Part shown: piece by piece, positions 16,669 to 26,934 of the stretch
Layout of the letters: every line of letters starts with the position of its first letter
Numbering within the stretch: position 1 is the stretch's first letter
From: Kribbella amoyensis
GTDB taxonomy: Bacteria > Actinomycetota > Actinomycetes > Propionibacteriales > Kribbellaceae
DNA length: 64,000 nucleotides
Reading direction: 5' to 3'
Assembly (NCBI RefSeq): GCF_007828865.1
Contig: NZ_VIVK01000001.1
Span: forward strand, 3,658,001 to 3,722,000
Program-made: the position numbers and the translations under genes
The notes under the pieces: generated by a model
Databases searched by the model: none
Seen by the model: only the letters and a program-made list of their open reading frames with translations
What the model was told of the DNA's origin: nothing

Positions 16669-18583
16669 GCCGAAGCCGCTCTGGTTCGGCGGCGACTACA
16701 ACCCCGAGCAGTGGCCGCCGCAGGTCTGGGCCGAAGACGTGGAGCTGATGCGGCGGGCCGGGGTGAACCTGGTGACCGTCGGGGTTTTCTCCTGGTCCAG
16801 CCTCGAACCCGAGCCCGGCCGGTACGAGTTCGGCTGGCTCGACCAGGTGCTGGATCTCTTGCACAGCAACGGGATCCGGGTCACCCTGGCCACGCCGACC
16901 GCGTCCCCGCCGCCCTGGTTCAGCCTCGCGCATCCCGACGCGTTGCCGGTGACCGCGGACGGAGTACGACTGCTGCACGGGAGCCGGGACACGTACTGCG
17001 TGTGCGCCCCGGCGTACCGGGAGGCGGCGGCACGGATCGCGCGGGTGCTGGGGGAGCGGTACGGGGATCACCCGGCGGTGGAGATGTGGCACGTGCACAA
17101 CGAGTACGGCACCACGTGCTACTGCGATCACGTGGCCGAGTCGTTCCGGCGGTGGTTGCGCGGGAGGTACGGGGACCTCGCTGCGTTGAACGACGCGTGG
17201 ACGACGGCGTTCTGGAGTCAGGGGTACTCCGCGTGGGAGCAGGTGTTCCCACCGCGGCGGACGCAGTACCTGGCGAATCCCACGCAGGTGCTGGACTTCC
17301 GGCGGTTCTACTCCGACGAGCTGCTGGCCGCGTACCGCGAGCAGAAGGCGGTGCTGGGGACGCGGGTGCCGATCACCACCAACTTCGTCTTCGGCTCCTG
17401 GGTACCGGTCGACCACTGGCGCTGGGCGGACGACGTGGATGTCGTTGCCATCGACCACTATCCCGACGGGCCGGGGATCGAGGCCGAACAGCAGACGGCG
17501 TTCGGTGCCGACCTGGCCCGCGCGTGGGCCGGTGGCGGATCGTGGTTGTTGATGGAGCAGGCGGCCGGATCGATCAACGACCGCGGCCGGATGCACGCCA
17601 AGGAGCCCGGCCGGATGGCGCTGAACAGCCTCTCCCACCTCGCCAGAGGATCGCGAGGCGCGCTGTTCTTCCAATGGCGGGCCTCGCGTGGTGGGTCGGA
17701 GCGGTACCACACGGCGATGGTGCCGCACGCGGGGCCGGACAGCCGGATGTTCCGCGAGATCACCGAGCTCGGCGAGTTGCTGCCGCGGCTGGCGGAGGCG
17801 GATGCCGGTGTGGTCGAGGCGGAGGTCGCGATCCTGTGGGACGCCGAGTCGTGGTGGGCGTTGCAGGGTCCCGGGCTGCCGTCGCCGACCATCGACTACC
17901 TGGAGTCGGTCCGCGCCGCTCATCGGCAGTTCTGGTCACTCGGCATCGGCGTGGACTTCGCCCGCCCGACCGACGACCTGTCCCGCTACCGCGTCGTGGT
18001 GGTGCCGAGCCTGTACCTGCTGACCGACGAGGCGGCGGCCGCGCTCTCGGCGTACGAGGGCCAGCTCCTGGTCACCCCGTTGAGCGGCATCGCGGACGAA
18101 GCGGCACGTATCCGGCTGGGCGGGTACCCGGGGGCGCTGCGCGACGTGCTGGGCGTACGGGTTGAGGAGTTCCACCCGATCGACGGTGAGGTGGAACTGT
18201 CGACGGGAGCCCGCGGTCATGGCTGGACCGAGCTGATGACGGTCACCGACGCCGAGGTGCTCGCGACCTACGAGAACGGCGACCCGGCCATCACCCGCCG
18301 CGCCAACGCCTGGTACATCTCCACCTGGCTCGACGACCCCTCGTACGAGGCCCTCGTCCGGCAGGTCCTCCAAGCCGCGGCCATCGATCCCCCGAACTAC
18401 CCCCGCGGCGTAGAAGTCATCACGAGGAGAACCGGCCGAACCCGCTGGCGCTACCTGCTCAACCACACCGGCCAACCGGCCGAAATCGCCACCGACGCCG
18501 AAAACCTCATCACCGGCGAGGAGACCGCCGGAAGCTTGGTCCTCGCCCCCGGCAGCTTCGCCGTCCTCCGCGAACAAGCCTGA
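16661..18583 (+). CDS. GH42 beta-galactosidase
   Basis: A 640-residue cytoplasmic GH42 enzyme beginning PLWFGGDYNPEQWP, a family signature. The acid/base is Glu148 (HVHNEYG) and the nucleophile is probably Glu299 (LLMEQAAG). It has an N-terminal TIM barrel, a trimerisation domain (about 390-600) and a C-terminal beta domain. GTG at 16661 lies inside the end of the alpha-xylosidase gene, so translation is coupled. Together the two enzymes would strip xylose and galactose from xyloglucan fragments; a beta-glucosidase for the backbone is not in the window. It ends 24 bases from the convergent pncB stop. Confidence 0.92.
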   Translation: MVEPKPLWFGGDYNPEQWPPQVWAEDVELMRRAGVNLVTVGVFSWSSLEPEPGRYEFGWLDQVLDLLHSNGIRVTLATPTASPPPWFSLAHPDALPVTADGVRLLHGSRDTYCVCAPAYREAAARIARVLGERYGDHPAVEMWHVHNEYGTTCYCDHVAESFRRWLRGRYGDLAALNDAWTTAFWSQGYSAWEQVFPPRRTQYLANPTQVLDFRRFYSDELLAAYREQKAVLGTRVPITTNFVFGSWVPVDHWRWADDVDVVAIDHYPDGPGIEAEQQTAFGADLARAWAGGGSWLLMEQAAGSINDRGRMHAKEPGRMALNSLSHLARGSRGALFFQWRASRGGSERYHTAMVPHAGPDSRMFREITELGELLPRLAEADAGVVEAEVAILWDAESWWALQGPGLPSPTIDYLESVRAAHRQFWSLGIGVDFARPTDDLSRYRVVVVPSLYLLTDEAAAALSAYEGQLLVTPLSGIADEAARIRLGGYPGALRDVLGVRVEEFHPIDGEVELSTGARGHGWTELMTVTDAEVLATYENGDPAITRRANAWYISTWLDDPSYEALVRQVLQAAAIDPPNYPRGVEVITRRTGRTRWRYLLNHTGQPAEIATDAENLITGEETAGSLVLAPGSFAVLREQA

Positions 18584-18607
18584 GGCAGCTCTGTCCAGAA
18601 CAAGCCT

Positions 18608-19951
18608 TCAGATAGTGCTGCGGTTCGCGTACGGGTTGCGCGCGGTCAGGTCGCCGATGTATTCGGTGGGGATGGCGGGCTCGCCGCGGCTCAGTTGGCT
18701 TGCGCTACGGGGGAGTTCGTCGCGGACCTTCAGGTGATGGGCCTGGGCTTCGTCGGGGGTGGTGCGGCCGACGATCTTGCCTGCCTCGACCAGGGGCTGC
18801 AGGAGGACGCGGTCGTCGCCGTCGTCGACCGGGGGCTCGCCGACGCCGATCAGCTCGACCTCCGCCACGCCCGCGGGGTTGCGCCGGCGCAGGGCGTACT
18901 TGCGGCCGCCGATGGAGATCTTGTCCGGGCTCTTCTTCGCCACCGGCTGCAGGACCCCGTCGCCGTCCTCGCGCGCGACCAGCTTGTACACGAAGCCGCA
19001 GGTCGGGTGCCCGCTGCCGGTGACCAGCGACGTGCCCACGCCGTACCCGTCGACGGCTGCCGGTGCGAGGGCGGCGATCTGGAACTCGTCCAGGTCGCTC
19101 GTCACGATGATCCGCGTCTTCCGCGCCCCCAGCGAGTCCAGCTGCTCGCGGACCTGGCCCGCCAGCGACGGCAGGTCGCCCGAGTCCAGCCGGACCGCAC
19201 CGAGCTCGGTCCCCGTCACGTCGATCGCGGTCCGCACCGCCTCGCTCAGGTCGTACGTGTCCACCAGCAGCGTCGTCCCCTTGCCCAGCGCGTCCACCTG
19301 GGACCGGAACGCGTCCCGCTCGGTGTCGTGCAGCAGCGTGAACGAGTGCGCCGCCGTCCCGGCGCTGGGGATGCCGAACCGCCGGGCGGCCTCCAGGTTC
19401 GACGTGGTGGCGAAGCCCGCGATGTACGCCGCGAGCGCGGACGCGACCGCGGCCTCCTCGTGGGTCCGGCGCGAACCCATCTCGATACACGGCCGGCCGC
19501 CGGCCCACCAGGTCATCCGGGACGCCGCCGACGCGACCGCCGAGTCGTGGTTCAGGATCGACAGGAACACGGTCTCCAGCAGCACCGCCTCGGCGAAACT
19601 GGACTCGACCACCAGGATCGGCGAGCCGGGGAAGAAGATCTCGCCGTCCGCGTACCCGGCGATGTCGCCGCTGAACCGGTAGCCGGCCAGCCACTCGCAG
19701 GTAGGCTCGTCGACCACGCCGCGCTCGGCCAGGAAGGCCAGGGTGGGCTCGTCGAAGCGGAACCGCTCGAGCGCGTCGAGGAGCCGGTTCACGCCCGCGA
19801 CCACGCCGTACCGGCGGCCGTCCGGCAGGCGGCGCGCGAACAGTTCGAACACCGAACGCCGGTGCGCGGTACCGTCGGCGAGGCTGGCCTGGAGCATGGT
19901 CAGCTCGTAGTGGTCGGTCAGCAGGGCTGTGGAAGGTGCCACTGTGTTCAC
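18608..19951 (-). CDS. pncB: Nicotinate phosphoribosyltransferase
   Basis: A 447-residue enzyme of the Preiss-Handler NAD salvage route: nicotinate + PRPP + ATP to nicotinate mononucleotide. Signatures are [11 protein letters not shown] at the start, [11 protein letters not shown], and [11 protein letters not shown] for the phosphoribosyl site. Two GTG codons (19951 and 19942) could start it. I prefer 19951 because TAGGCT lies 7 bases upstream and no Shine-Dalgarno exists, so a leaderless transcript is likely. Divergent from clpS over only 50 bases, exactly as Rv1330c/Rv1331 in M. tuberculosis. Works with the nicotinamidase at 3202. Confidence 0.94.
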   Translation of the reverse strand: MNTVAPSTALLTDHYELTMLQASLADGTAHRRSVFELFARRLPDGRRYGVVAGVNRLLDALERFRFDEPTLAFLAERGVVDEPTCEWLAGYRFSGDIAGYADGEIFFPGSPILVVESSFAEAVLLETVFLSILNHDSAVASAASRMTWWAGGRPCIEMGSRRTHEEAAVASALAAYIAGFATTSNLEAARRFGIPSAGTAAHSFTLLHDTERDAFRSQVDALGKGTTLLVDTYDLSEAVRTAIDVTGTELGAVRLDSGDLPSLAGQVREQLDSLGARKTRIIVTSDLDEFQIAALAPAAVDGYGVGTSLVTGSGHPTCGFVYKLVAREDGDGVLQPVAKKSPDKISIGGRKYALRRRNPAGVAEVELIGVGEPPVDDGDDRVLLQPLVEAGKIVGRTTPDEAQAHHLKVRDELPRSASQLSRGEPAIPTEYIGDLTARNPYANRSTI

Positions 19952-20001
19952 AGAGGGCAGCCTATTGCGAACCGAGAACCGATGATGGAGAGAATGGACA
20001 G
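19952..20001. promoter_or_regulatory. Compact divergent promoter, pncB / clpS
   Basis: Only 50 bases separate two divergent genes. Minus strand: TAGGCT (19964-19959) 7 bases before the pncB GTG. Plus strand: GAGAAT (19990-19995) 6 bases before the clpS GTG. Both arrangements predict leaderless mRNAs. -35 boxes are not clear. Confidence 0.55.
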
Positions 20002-20289
20002 GTGACCACCGCACCCAGCGAACTCGAGAGCCCCGAGATCGACGAGGCGATCGAGCTCAGCCCACCGTGGGTGACGATCGTCTGGAACGATCCGGTCAAT
20101 TTGATGGACTACGTCACCTTCGTCTTCCAGACCTACTTCGGCTACTCCAAGCAGAAGGCGGAGAAGCTGATGATGCAGGTTCACTCCGACGGCAAGTCGG
20201 CGGTCTCGAACGGCAACCGCGAGGCGATGGAACGCGACGTCGAGGCGATGCACTCCTACGGCCTGTGGGCCACCTGCGAGAAGTCGTGA
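20002..20289 (+). CDS. clpS: ClpS, adaptor for ClpAP/ClpCP protease
   Basis: A 95-residue adaptor that delivers N-end-rule substrates to the Clp protease. The core [16 protein letters not shown] and [21 protein letters not shown] are conserved; the Asn-Asp pair and the His in the hydrophobic pocket region that recognises N-terminal residues are present. The N-terminal 20 residues are flexible, as usual. The GTG at 20002 is coupled downstream to the DUF2017 gene by a GTGA overlap, matching the Rv1331-Rv1332 arrangement. Confidence 0.94.
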   Translation: MTTAPSELESPEIDEAIELSPPWVTIVWNDPVNLMDYVTFVFQTYFGYSKQKAEKLMMQVHSDGKSAVSNGNREAMERDVEAMHSYGLWATCEKS

Positions 20290-20840
20290 CCCGGTTCCGG
20301 AAGCGCCGCAAAACCGTCGTCGTCAGTTTCGCCGAGCACGAGGCGGACATCCTGGCGAACCTGCTCCGCAACCTGGTCGAGCTCCTGTACGACGGGATGC
20401 CGCCGCGCGCCACCGAGTCGTCCGACCCGCTGGCCGCGTTGCTCGACTCCGACGGGCCGACCGCGCCCCCGGAGGACGTGGTGCTGCAACGGCTGCTGCC
20501 GAACGCGTACTCCGGTGACGACCAGGCGTCCGCCGAGTTCCGCCGGTTCACCGAGCGCGGGCTCCGCGACGGCAAGGCGAGCGACGCCAAGCGGGTGCTG
20601 GCGGCGCTGGAGGACACCGACGCGGACGAGATCGCGCTCGAACACGACGAGCAGCTCGCCTGGTTGCGCGCGCTGAACGACCTGCGGCTCGCGATCGGCA
20701 CCCGGCTCGGCATCGAGGACGAGGACGACTACGCGACCTGGGAGAAGCTCCCCGACGACGACCCGCGCCGCCTCACCTACGACCTGTACGACTGGCTCGG
20801 CTACCTCCAGTCCGCCCTGCTGCACAACATGCGTCCCTGA
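20286..20840 (+). CDS. DUF2017-family protein (Rv1332 orthologue)
   Basis: A 184-residue soluble, acidic, mostly helical protein of the DUF2017 family, found next to clpS across actinobacteria. It starts [27 protein letters not shown] and ends with a helix [16 protein letters not shown]. The acidic cluster in the middle (about 110-155) is typical. Molecular function is not established; the strict linkage to clpS, with overlapping GTGA here, suggests a role in protein turnover. Some earlier annotations call this family a transcriptional regulator, but I see no clear helix-turn-helix. Confidence 0.85.
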   Translation: MTRFRKRRKTVVVSFAEHEADILANLLRNLVELLYDGMPPRATESSDPLAALLDSDGPTAPPEDVVLQRLLPNAYSGDDQASAEFRRFTERGLRDGKASDAKRVLAALEDTDADEIALEHDEQLAWLRALNDLRLAIGTRLGIEDEDDYATWEKLPDDDPRRLTYDLYDWLGYLQSALLHNMRP

Positions 20841-20869
20841 CCACGACCTGGCGCTCCGGGCCGGAACAC

Positions 20870-20875
20870 TAGGGT
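20870..20875 (+). promoter_or_regulatory. Leaderless-type -10 of the aldo/keto reductase gene
   Basis: TAGGGT, then exactly 7 bases, then ATG at 20883. There is no Shine-Dalgarno between them, so the transcript should begin at or next to the start codon. Confidence 0.55.
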
Positions 20876-20882
20876 GAGCCGC

Positions 20883-21860
20883 ATGGAGAAGCGGACGCTG
20901 GGGCGTACTGGGCGTGAGGTCGGCGTGGTCGGGCTCGGGGCCTGGCAGCTGGGCGCGGACTGGGGCGAGGTCGGCGAGGACGACGCGCTCGGCGTACTGC
21001 GGGCCGCGGTGGAGGGTGGCGTCACGTTCATCGACACGGCCGACGTGTACGGCGACGGCCGCAGCGAGCAGCTGGTCGGTCGGATCCTGCGCGAGTACGA
21101 CGGGCTGACGGTGGCGACGAAGATGGGCCGCCGGGTCGAGCAGGTCCCGGCGAACTACACGGCCGCCAACTTCCGCGCCTGGAACGACCGGTCCCGCGCG
21201 AACCTCGGCGTGGACACGATCGACCTGGTCCAGCTGCACTGCCCGCCGACCCCGGTGTACTCCGCGGACGAGGTGTTCGACGCGCTGGACGCGATGGTCG
21301 ACGAGGGCCGGATCGCGGCGTACGGGGTGAGCGTGGAGACCTGCGCCGAGGCGCTCACCGCGATCGCCCGGCCGCAGGTGGCGTCGGTACAGATCATCCT
21401 GAACGCGTTCCGGCTGAAGCCGCTCGACCAGGTCCTCCCGGCGGCTCGAGAGGCCGGGGTCGGCATCATCGCCCGGGTCCCGCTCGCCAGCGGCCTGCTG
21501 TCCGGCAAGTACGACGAGAACACCGTCTTCGGCGCCGACGACCACCGCACGTACAACCGGCAGGGCGAGGCCTTCGACGTCGGCGAGACCTTCTCCGGGG
21601 TCGACTTCAGCACCGGCCTCGAAGCAGTCCGCCGTCTCCGGCCGTCGATCCCAGCCGGCACCACGACGGCCCAGTTCGCCCTCCGCTGGATCCTCGACCA
21701 GCCAGGCGTCTCCGTCGTCATCCCAGGCGCCCGCAACCCGGCCCAGGTCACCGGCAACCTCGCCGCCGCAAACCTCCCACCCCTGTCCGAGGACCAGCTC
21801 GCCGCGATCCAGCAAACCTACGACGAGCTGATCCGCCCCCAGCTCCACTCCCGCTGGTAG
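20883..21860 (+). CDS. Aldo/keto reductase
   Basis: A 325-residue NADPH-dependent TIM-barrel oxidoreductase. The catalytic tetrad is visible: Asp and Tyr in DTADVYGDG, Lys in VATKMGRR and His in LVQLHCPP. The C-terminal cofactor-binding loop is VVIPGARNPAQVTGNL. The group is the YhdN/GSP69-like general AKR family, whose substrates are aldehydes and ketones of broad type. Inserted between the clpS-DUF2017 pair and the mec-cysO-cysM operon, where M. tuberculosis instead has Rv1333. Start is ATG 20883, chosen over the GTG at 20874 because of the TAGGGT-N7-ATG arrangement. Confidence 0.88.
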   Translation: MEKRTLGRTGREVGVVGLGAWQLGADWGEVGEDDALGVLRAAVEGGVTFIDTADVYGDGRSEQLVGRILREYDGLTVATKMGRRVEQVPANYTAANFRAWNDRSRANLGVDTIDLVQLHCPPTPVYSADEVFDALDAMVDEGRIAAYGVSVETCAEALTAIARPQVASVQIILNAFRLKPLDQVLPAAREAGVGIIARVPLASGLLSGKYDENTVFGADDHRTYNRQGEAFDVGETFSGVDFSTGLEAVRRLRPSIPAGTTTAQFALRWILDQPGVSVVIPGARNPAQVTGNLAAANLPPLSEDQLAAIQQTYDELIRPQLHSRW

Positions 21861-21863
21861 GCC

Positions 21864-22244
21864 TTAAGCCGCGACGATGGCGAGAGTTGTACTCACCACG
21901 GTGGACACGATGCCCACCATCGTGCTGACGGTGGCGAGGCTCTTGGTCCCGTTCACCCAGAGGCCCTTGTTCAGCTCACGCCACCGCTTGGGCACGACCG
22001 CAAGTTTCAGCTTCTGCCATTTGTGCTGACGGAGGCTGCAGCCCATCAAGATGCCGGACGAGTTGTTCCTGCAGGGGCCCTGGCGCCCCTCTGCCCCACA
22101 CCAGACCGGTGTCTGGAAGAGGAAGTAGGCGGTCACCAGGAGCCATCCCGCCAGCAGCACGCCTGGACCGAGTTTCCAGGTCCAAGCCGTGGTCATCAGC
22201 CCGAGGAACAGCAGCCAGCCCCAGTATTTGCGGAGACCTTTCAC
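21864..22244 (-). CDS. Small membrane protein, unknown
   Basis: I do not recognise this 126-residue protein. It has two adjacent hydrophobic segments near the N-terminus (about 8-45), a short Cys-containing loop (WCGAEGRQGPCRNNSSG), a basic middle part (KWQKLKLAVVPKRWRELNKG) and a hydrophobic Val/Thr/Ser-rich C-terminal segment. It has lower G/C and fewer G/C-ending codons than neighbours, suggesting a separate origin. Start GTG 22244 is preferred over GTG 22250 because AGGGGG lies 5 bases before it. Divergent from mec; the intergenic DNA contains TAGAGT-N9-ACTCTA (22255-22275). Confidence 0.6.
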   Translation of the reverse strand: MKGLRKYWGWLLFLGLMTTAWTWKLGPGVLLAGWLLVTAYFLFQTPVWCGAEGRQGPCRNNSSGILMGCSLRQHKWQKLKLAVVPKRWRELNKGLWVNGTKSLATVSTMVGIVSTVVSTTLAIVAA

Positions 22245-22335
22245 GGACACCCCCTAGAGTCAGATGACTACTCTAAGCAAACATCCAGCATTCGGACAGA
22301 GCATCGGTGTGGCGGGGTCGGTGGGGTGGGCCGAC

Positions 22336-22341
22336 TACCTT
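22336..22341 (+). promoter_or_regulatory. Leaderless-type -10 of the mec-cysO-cysM operon
   Basis: TACCTT followed by 6 bases and the GTG at 22348. The longer frame to 22264 would run upstream of this promoter and is disfavoured. Confidence 0.5.
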
Positions 22342-22347
22342 GGGGGT

Positions 22348-22803
22348 GTGCTCATCATCGACTCGGCGACTTACGACGCGATCGTGGCGCATGCCCGGCG
22401 GGATCATCCGGACGAGGCCTGTGGAGTGGTGGCCGGGCCGGCCGGGTCGGATCGGCCCGAGCGGTTCGTGCCGATGCTGAACGCGGCGATGTCGCCCACG
22501 TTCTACGAGTTCGACTCCGGCGACCTGCTCAAGCTCTACAAGGACATGGACGCCCGCGACGAGGAGCCGGTGGTGATCTACCACTCGCACACCGCGACCG
22601 AGGCGTACCCGTCCCGGACCGACATCACGCTGGCCCAGGAGCCGGGCGCGCACTACGTGCTGGTGTCGACCCGCGACGGCGCCGACTCGCCGGCGTACGA
22701 CGGGCCGGTGGAGTTCCGGTCGTACCGGATCGTCGACGGCGTGGTGACGGAAGAGGAAGTCAAGGTCGTGGCGGACTACGGCAACAACCTAGGAGACAAC
22801 TGA
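22348..22803 (+). CDS. mec: Mec, CysO-cysteine metallohydrolase (JAMM/MPN+)
   Basis: A 151-residue zinc peptidase with the full JAMM motif: Glu in DEACGVVAG and HSHTATEAYPSRTD (H-x-H-x10-D). In M. tuberculosis (Rv1334) it cleaves cysteine from the carrier protein CysO after sulfur transfer. It is followed one base after its stop by cysO, and then by cysM 2 bases after the cysO stop, the complete CysO pathway of cysteine synthesis. Unlike eukaryotic JAMM deubiquitinases it is a stand-alone domain. Confidence 0.93.
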   Translation: MLIIDSATYDAIVAHARRDHPDEACGVVAGPAGSDRPERFVPMLNAAMSPTFYEFDSGDLLKLYKDMDARDEEPVVIYHSHTATEAYPSRTDITLAQEPGAHYVLVSTRDGADSPAYDGPVEFRSYRIVDGVVTEEEVKVVADYGNNLGDN

Positions 22804-24033
<1,230 letters not shown>

Positions 24034-24137
24034 GCTGGAGCAATCGCTTGAACTGTACGGGTTGTCGCTGTTCAGCCACGATGCGTGGGTGAAAACTGGC
24101 CAGGTCCGAAAAATCTGACCACAGCCAGGGGAGAACG

Positions 24138-25178
24138 ATGAACCGCAAGTTCAGGTCGGCCGCGACAGCGGTGGTCCTGCTGGGCGCCGCGTTGGCCGCG
24201 GTGCCGCCGACTGCCGAGGCCGCGACCTCGGTGACCTATGACCCGGTCCAGATCTGGGGACCGAGGGCCGGGGCCCGGACGCCGCCCTCCGGTGCGCCGG
24301 ATCACAACGTGCTCCAATTGAAGTCGGTGAGCCTGTCGATGGCGGCGGGCCAGACGGCTTACGTCGTGTCCGTCATGATCGCGAACGGAGCGACCGAGAC
24401 CTCGCTGTTCGACAACGAGGTCAGGTGTTCCCTGCCCGACGGCACCAGCAAGAACATGGTGATCGGTGAGAACGTCTACAAGTCGGGATCGGGGCACCCT
24501 GACTGGGAGCAGCGGGCACTCACGACCAGGTTCCTGGTCCAGGCACCGACCGCCGGGACGGTCACCTGCACCGGCTACGCCCGAGTGGCCTCACAGAGTC
24601 TGTTGGACACCACAGTGCAGTTGGCCAGCGGATCGCTCGCGTTCGCTGACTCGTCGGTGGACAACGACATCGCGGGCAAGCCGATCCAGGCCAGCGTTCC
24701 GAACGGTCTGGTCAAGGTGGACGCGACGACGCCGACCGCCCGGGTGCCGGCCATCGACCTGTTCGAGGTCGCGCCCGGATTCGACGGGCTGAGTGTCTTC
24801 GGCGACACGGAGTTCATGGTTTGTCACAGCAAGACCTGCGGACAGACCCAGACCACGGCCACGTTCAGGTTGTACGTGAACCAGTGGAAGGAGGACGGCG
24901 TAACCCCCTGCCGCCCAACCGTGGCCTCCGAGCCGCTCACCAAGACGATGTCGTACTGGGTCCACCACCACTACATCCCTCTCCACCTACCCAACGTCAC
25001 GGTCGAGACCGCGAACGGGTGTGCGCCGAAGTTCAACGCCTACGTCAAGGTCGACTGGGTCTCGGGGGAGACCGGCGCCGTGCAGGGTGTGGCCACTCCG
25101 CTGGAGGACTCGCGCGGTTCGACGACCACGCACTCGTCCGACATGAGCCACGCGTACGTGGTGCCGTACCACTTGTAG
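24138..25178 (+). CDS. Secreted protein of unknown function
   Basis: No family recognised. A 346-residue protein with a clear signal peptide (MNRKFRSAATAVVLLGAALAA, cleavage probably after AEA near residue 28) and a mature part rich in Thr, Ser and Val with an even number of Cys (paired around CSLPDGT, CTGY, CHSKTC, CRPT, CAPKF), suggesting disulfide-linked beta domains outside the cell. Third positions are less G/C-rich than neighbours. A GGGGAG ribosome site precedes the ATG. It stands where the rhomboid protease gene (Rv1337) lies in M. tuberculosis, so this looks like a lineage insertion. Confidence 0.75.
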   Translation: MNRKFRSAATAVVLLGAALAAVPPTAEAATSVTYDPVQIWGPRAGARTPPSGAPDHNVLQLKSVSLSMAAGQTAYVVSVMIANGATETSLFDNEVRCSLPDGTSKNMVIGENVYKSGSGHPDWEQRALTTRFLVQAPTAGTVTCTGYARVASQSLLDTTVQLASGSLAFADSSVDNDIAGKPIQASVPNGLVKVDATTPTARVPAIDLFEVAPGFDGLSVFGDTEFMVCHSKTCGQTQTTATFRLYVNQWKEDGVTPCRPTVASEPLTKTMSYWVHHHYIPLHLPNVTVETANGCAPKFNAYVKVDWVSGETGAVQGVATPLEDSRGSTTTHSSDMSHAYVVPYHL

Positions 25179-25236
25179 TAGCTGCTGAGCGGTCGAGTCG
25201 CGAGGATCTGACGACTGCGCGACAATGTGCGCCCGC

Positions 25237-25276
25237 GCCTTCCGTCCTGGCCTCACCAGGGGTCCGGACGGAAGGC
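25237..25276. terminator. Hairpin between convergent secreted-protein and zinc-finger genes
   Basis: Perfect 11-bp arms GCCTTCCGTCC (25237-25247) and GGACGGAAGGC (25266-25276) with an 18-base loop, about 58 bases after the stop of the secreted protein and in front of the convergent gene ending at 25394. Confidence 0.6.
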
Positions 25277-25393
25277 AGTGCGTTCCGCGGGGACCGTTCG
25301 ACGCGGTCTCCGCGGGTACGCCGGCGTCGCCGCCGCGGGCGGGCGCGACGAGCCGGGGCCGGTGATCGGACCGGCGGCCGTTGTCCGATCAGG

Positions 25394-25753
25394 TCATGGT
25401 TGCTTGAAGAGCACTTTCCGTCCCATCCGGGGATGCGTGCCGCGGCCCTTGCAACTGGTGCAGGGACGCGTCGCGTAGTTGAACAGGGAGCCGCGGTGCC
25501 GGCCCATCCCCTTGCAGCGGTTGCACTTCGCGTTCGGGTGCAACGACAGCGAGAGGACGTAGCCGGCGAAGACGGCGAGCGCGAACAGCAGCAGCATCCC
25601 GGTCGGCCCGAGGGCCGTCGCGAGGTCCGCGGCGGTGCTGTTCGTGCTTGTGTCCGCAGCCTGGTTCACGGCGTGCCCAGCGGCCGTGGGGTCCTGCGGA
25701 TTCGGTGCGGCGGTGGCGCTGAGTGCCACCGCGAAATGGTGTGCCAGATTCAT
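25394..25753 (-). CDS. Membrane-anchored DnaJ-type zinc-finger protein
   Basis: A 119-residue protein: an Ala/Thr-rich extracytoplasmic N-terminus, one membrane helix (about 50-72, GMLLLFALAVFAGYVLSLSL), then a compact zinc-binding tail with two CxxCxGxG-type motifs (CNRCKGMGRH and CTSCKGRGTH), as in the DnaJ cysteine-rich domain, and a basic end. Two Cys pairs make one zinc site rather than the two of DnaJ. There is no J-domain. Similar short proteins occur in other actinobacteria in my recollection, without assigned function. Start ATG 25753; the frame is isolated between a hairpin and the murI promoter. Confidence 0.65.
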   Translation of the reverse strand: MNLAHHFAVALSATAAPNPQDPTAAGHAVNQAADTSTNSTAADLATALGPTGMLLLFALAVFAGYVLSLSLHPNAKCNRCKGMGRHRGSLFNYATRPCTSCKGRGTHPRMGRKVLFKQP

Positions 25754-25952
25754 GGCTTCACGAGGGGCGGTTGCAAATACATCGCTCCAGAGTGGCCTGC
25801 GTCACGTGACAATGCAATTCCTGAGAGTAAAGATGTGGATAACTCCGGCGTGTCGTTCCCCGGGCTCAGGGAGCCCTCACCTCGGCATCTGCCCGTTCCC
25901 GGTCCGGCGGTCCGGCGGTGGATGCGCCGAGCCCGCTGTCGGCGTCAGCGGT

Positions 25953-25958
25953 TAGGGT
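25953..25958 (+). promoter_or_regulatory. Leaderless-type -10 of murI
   Basis: TAGGGT followed by exactly 7 bases and the GTG at 25966. There is no Shine-Dalgarno. It selects this GTG over the upstream ATG at 25918. Confidence 0.55.
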
Positions 25959-25965
25959 TCGATCC

Positions 25966-26769
25966 GTGGCAGACGCACCGATCGGCATCTTCGACTCCGG
26001 CTTCGGCGGACTCACCGTGGCGCGGGCGGTGCTCGACCAGCTCCCGCACGAGCCGATCCTGTACCTCGGCGACACCGCGCGTCAGCCGTACGGGTCGAAG
26101 ACGATCGCCGAGGTCCGCGAGTACGCGCTGGAGTGTCTCGACCACCTCGTCGACGCCGGGGTGAAGGCGCTCGTCATTGCCTGCAACTCGGCCAGCGCCG
26201 CGATGCTCCGCGACGCCCGCGAACGGTACGACGTGCCCGTGGTCGAGGTGATCATGCCGGCCGCCCGCCGCGCCGTCGCGGCCACCAGGAACCAGCGGGT
26301 CGGCGTGATCTGCACCCGCTCGACGGCGGCCTCGCTCGCGTACGACGACGCGTTCGCCGCCGCCCCGCAGGTCCAGCTGACCACGCAGGCCTGCCCGAAG
26401 TTCGTCGACTTCGTCGAATCCGGTGTCACGTCCGGCCCGGAGCTGCTCGCCGCGGCCCACGAGTACCTGGACCCCCTGGTCGACGCCGGCGTGGACACGT
26501 TGATCCTCGGCTGCACGCACTACCCGTTGCTGACCGGCGTGATCTCGTACGTGATGGGCGACGAGGTCACCCTGGTGAGCAGCGCGGAGGAGGGCGCCAA
26601 GGACGTGTACGGCGTGCTCACCAAGGCCGGCGTACTGCGCGACGACAGCCTGCCGGAGCCAGGGCACCGCTTCGTCACCACCGGCAACCCGGGCGAGTTC
26701 GCCGCGATCGGGTCCCGATTCCTCGGCCCGGTGATCGACACGGTCGACCAGTTCGCCTGGATCCGCTGA
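25966..26769 (+). CDS. murI: Glutamate racemase
   Basis: A 267-residue cofactor-independent racemase supplying D-glutamate for peptidoglycan. The two catalytic cysteines are Cys73 in IACNSASA and Cys183 in LGCTHYPLL; the N-terminal [13 protein letters not shown] and [10 protein letters not shown] are family signatures. GTG start at 25966 set by a TAGGGT-N7 arrangement. Same relative place as Rv1338; the downstream partner (metallo-beta-lactamase) has its own promoter 166 bases later. Confidence 0.95.
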   Translation: MADAPIGIFDSGFGGLTVARAVLDQLPHEPILYLGDTARQPYGSKTIAEVREYALECLDHLVDAGVKALVIACNSASAAMLRDARERYDVPVVEVIMPAARRAVAATRNQRVGVICTRSTAASLAYDDAFAAAPQVQLTTQACPKFVDFVESGVTSGPELLAAAHEYLDPLVDAGVDTLILGCTHYPLLTGVISYVMGDEVTLVSSAEEGAKDVYGVLTKAGVLRDDSLPEPGHRFVTTGNPGEFAAIGSRFLGPVIDTVDQFAWIR

Positions 26770-26921
26770 CGGGTGGTCGCCTGATCGGGGCAGCGCACGG
26801 GTGGCGGGTCTCTCGGTGGATGTTGTCGGCGGCCCCTGAACTGCTGCGAATCCTCGGCAGGTAACCCGATCCAGGCCTCGCCGACGCCCCAACGTGCCCT
26901 GCGGACGGGCGAACCCGCCGG

Positions 26922-26927
26922 TATGGT
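26922..26927 (+). promoter_or_regulatory. Leaderless-type -10 of the Rv1339-like gene
   Basis: TATGGT, then exactly 7 bases, then ATG at 26935. The upstream in-frame ATG at 26923 lies inside this hexamer, so the second ATG is the start. Confidence 0.6.
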
Positions 26928-26934
26928 TCACGGC

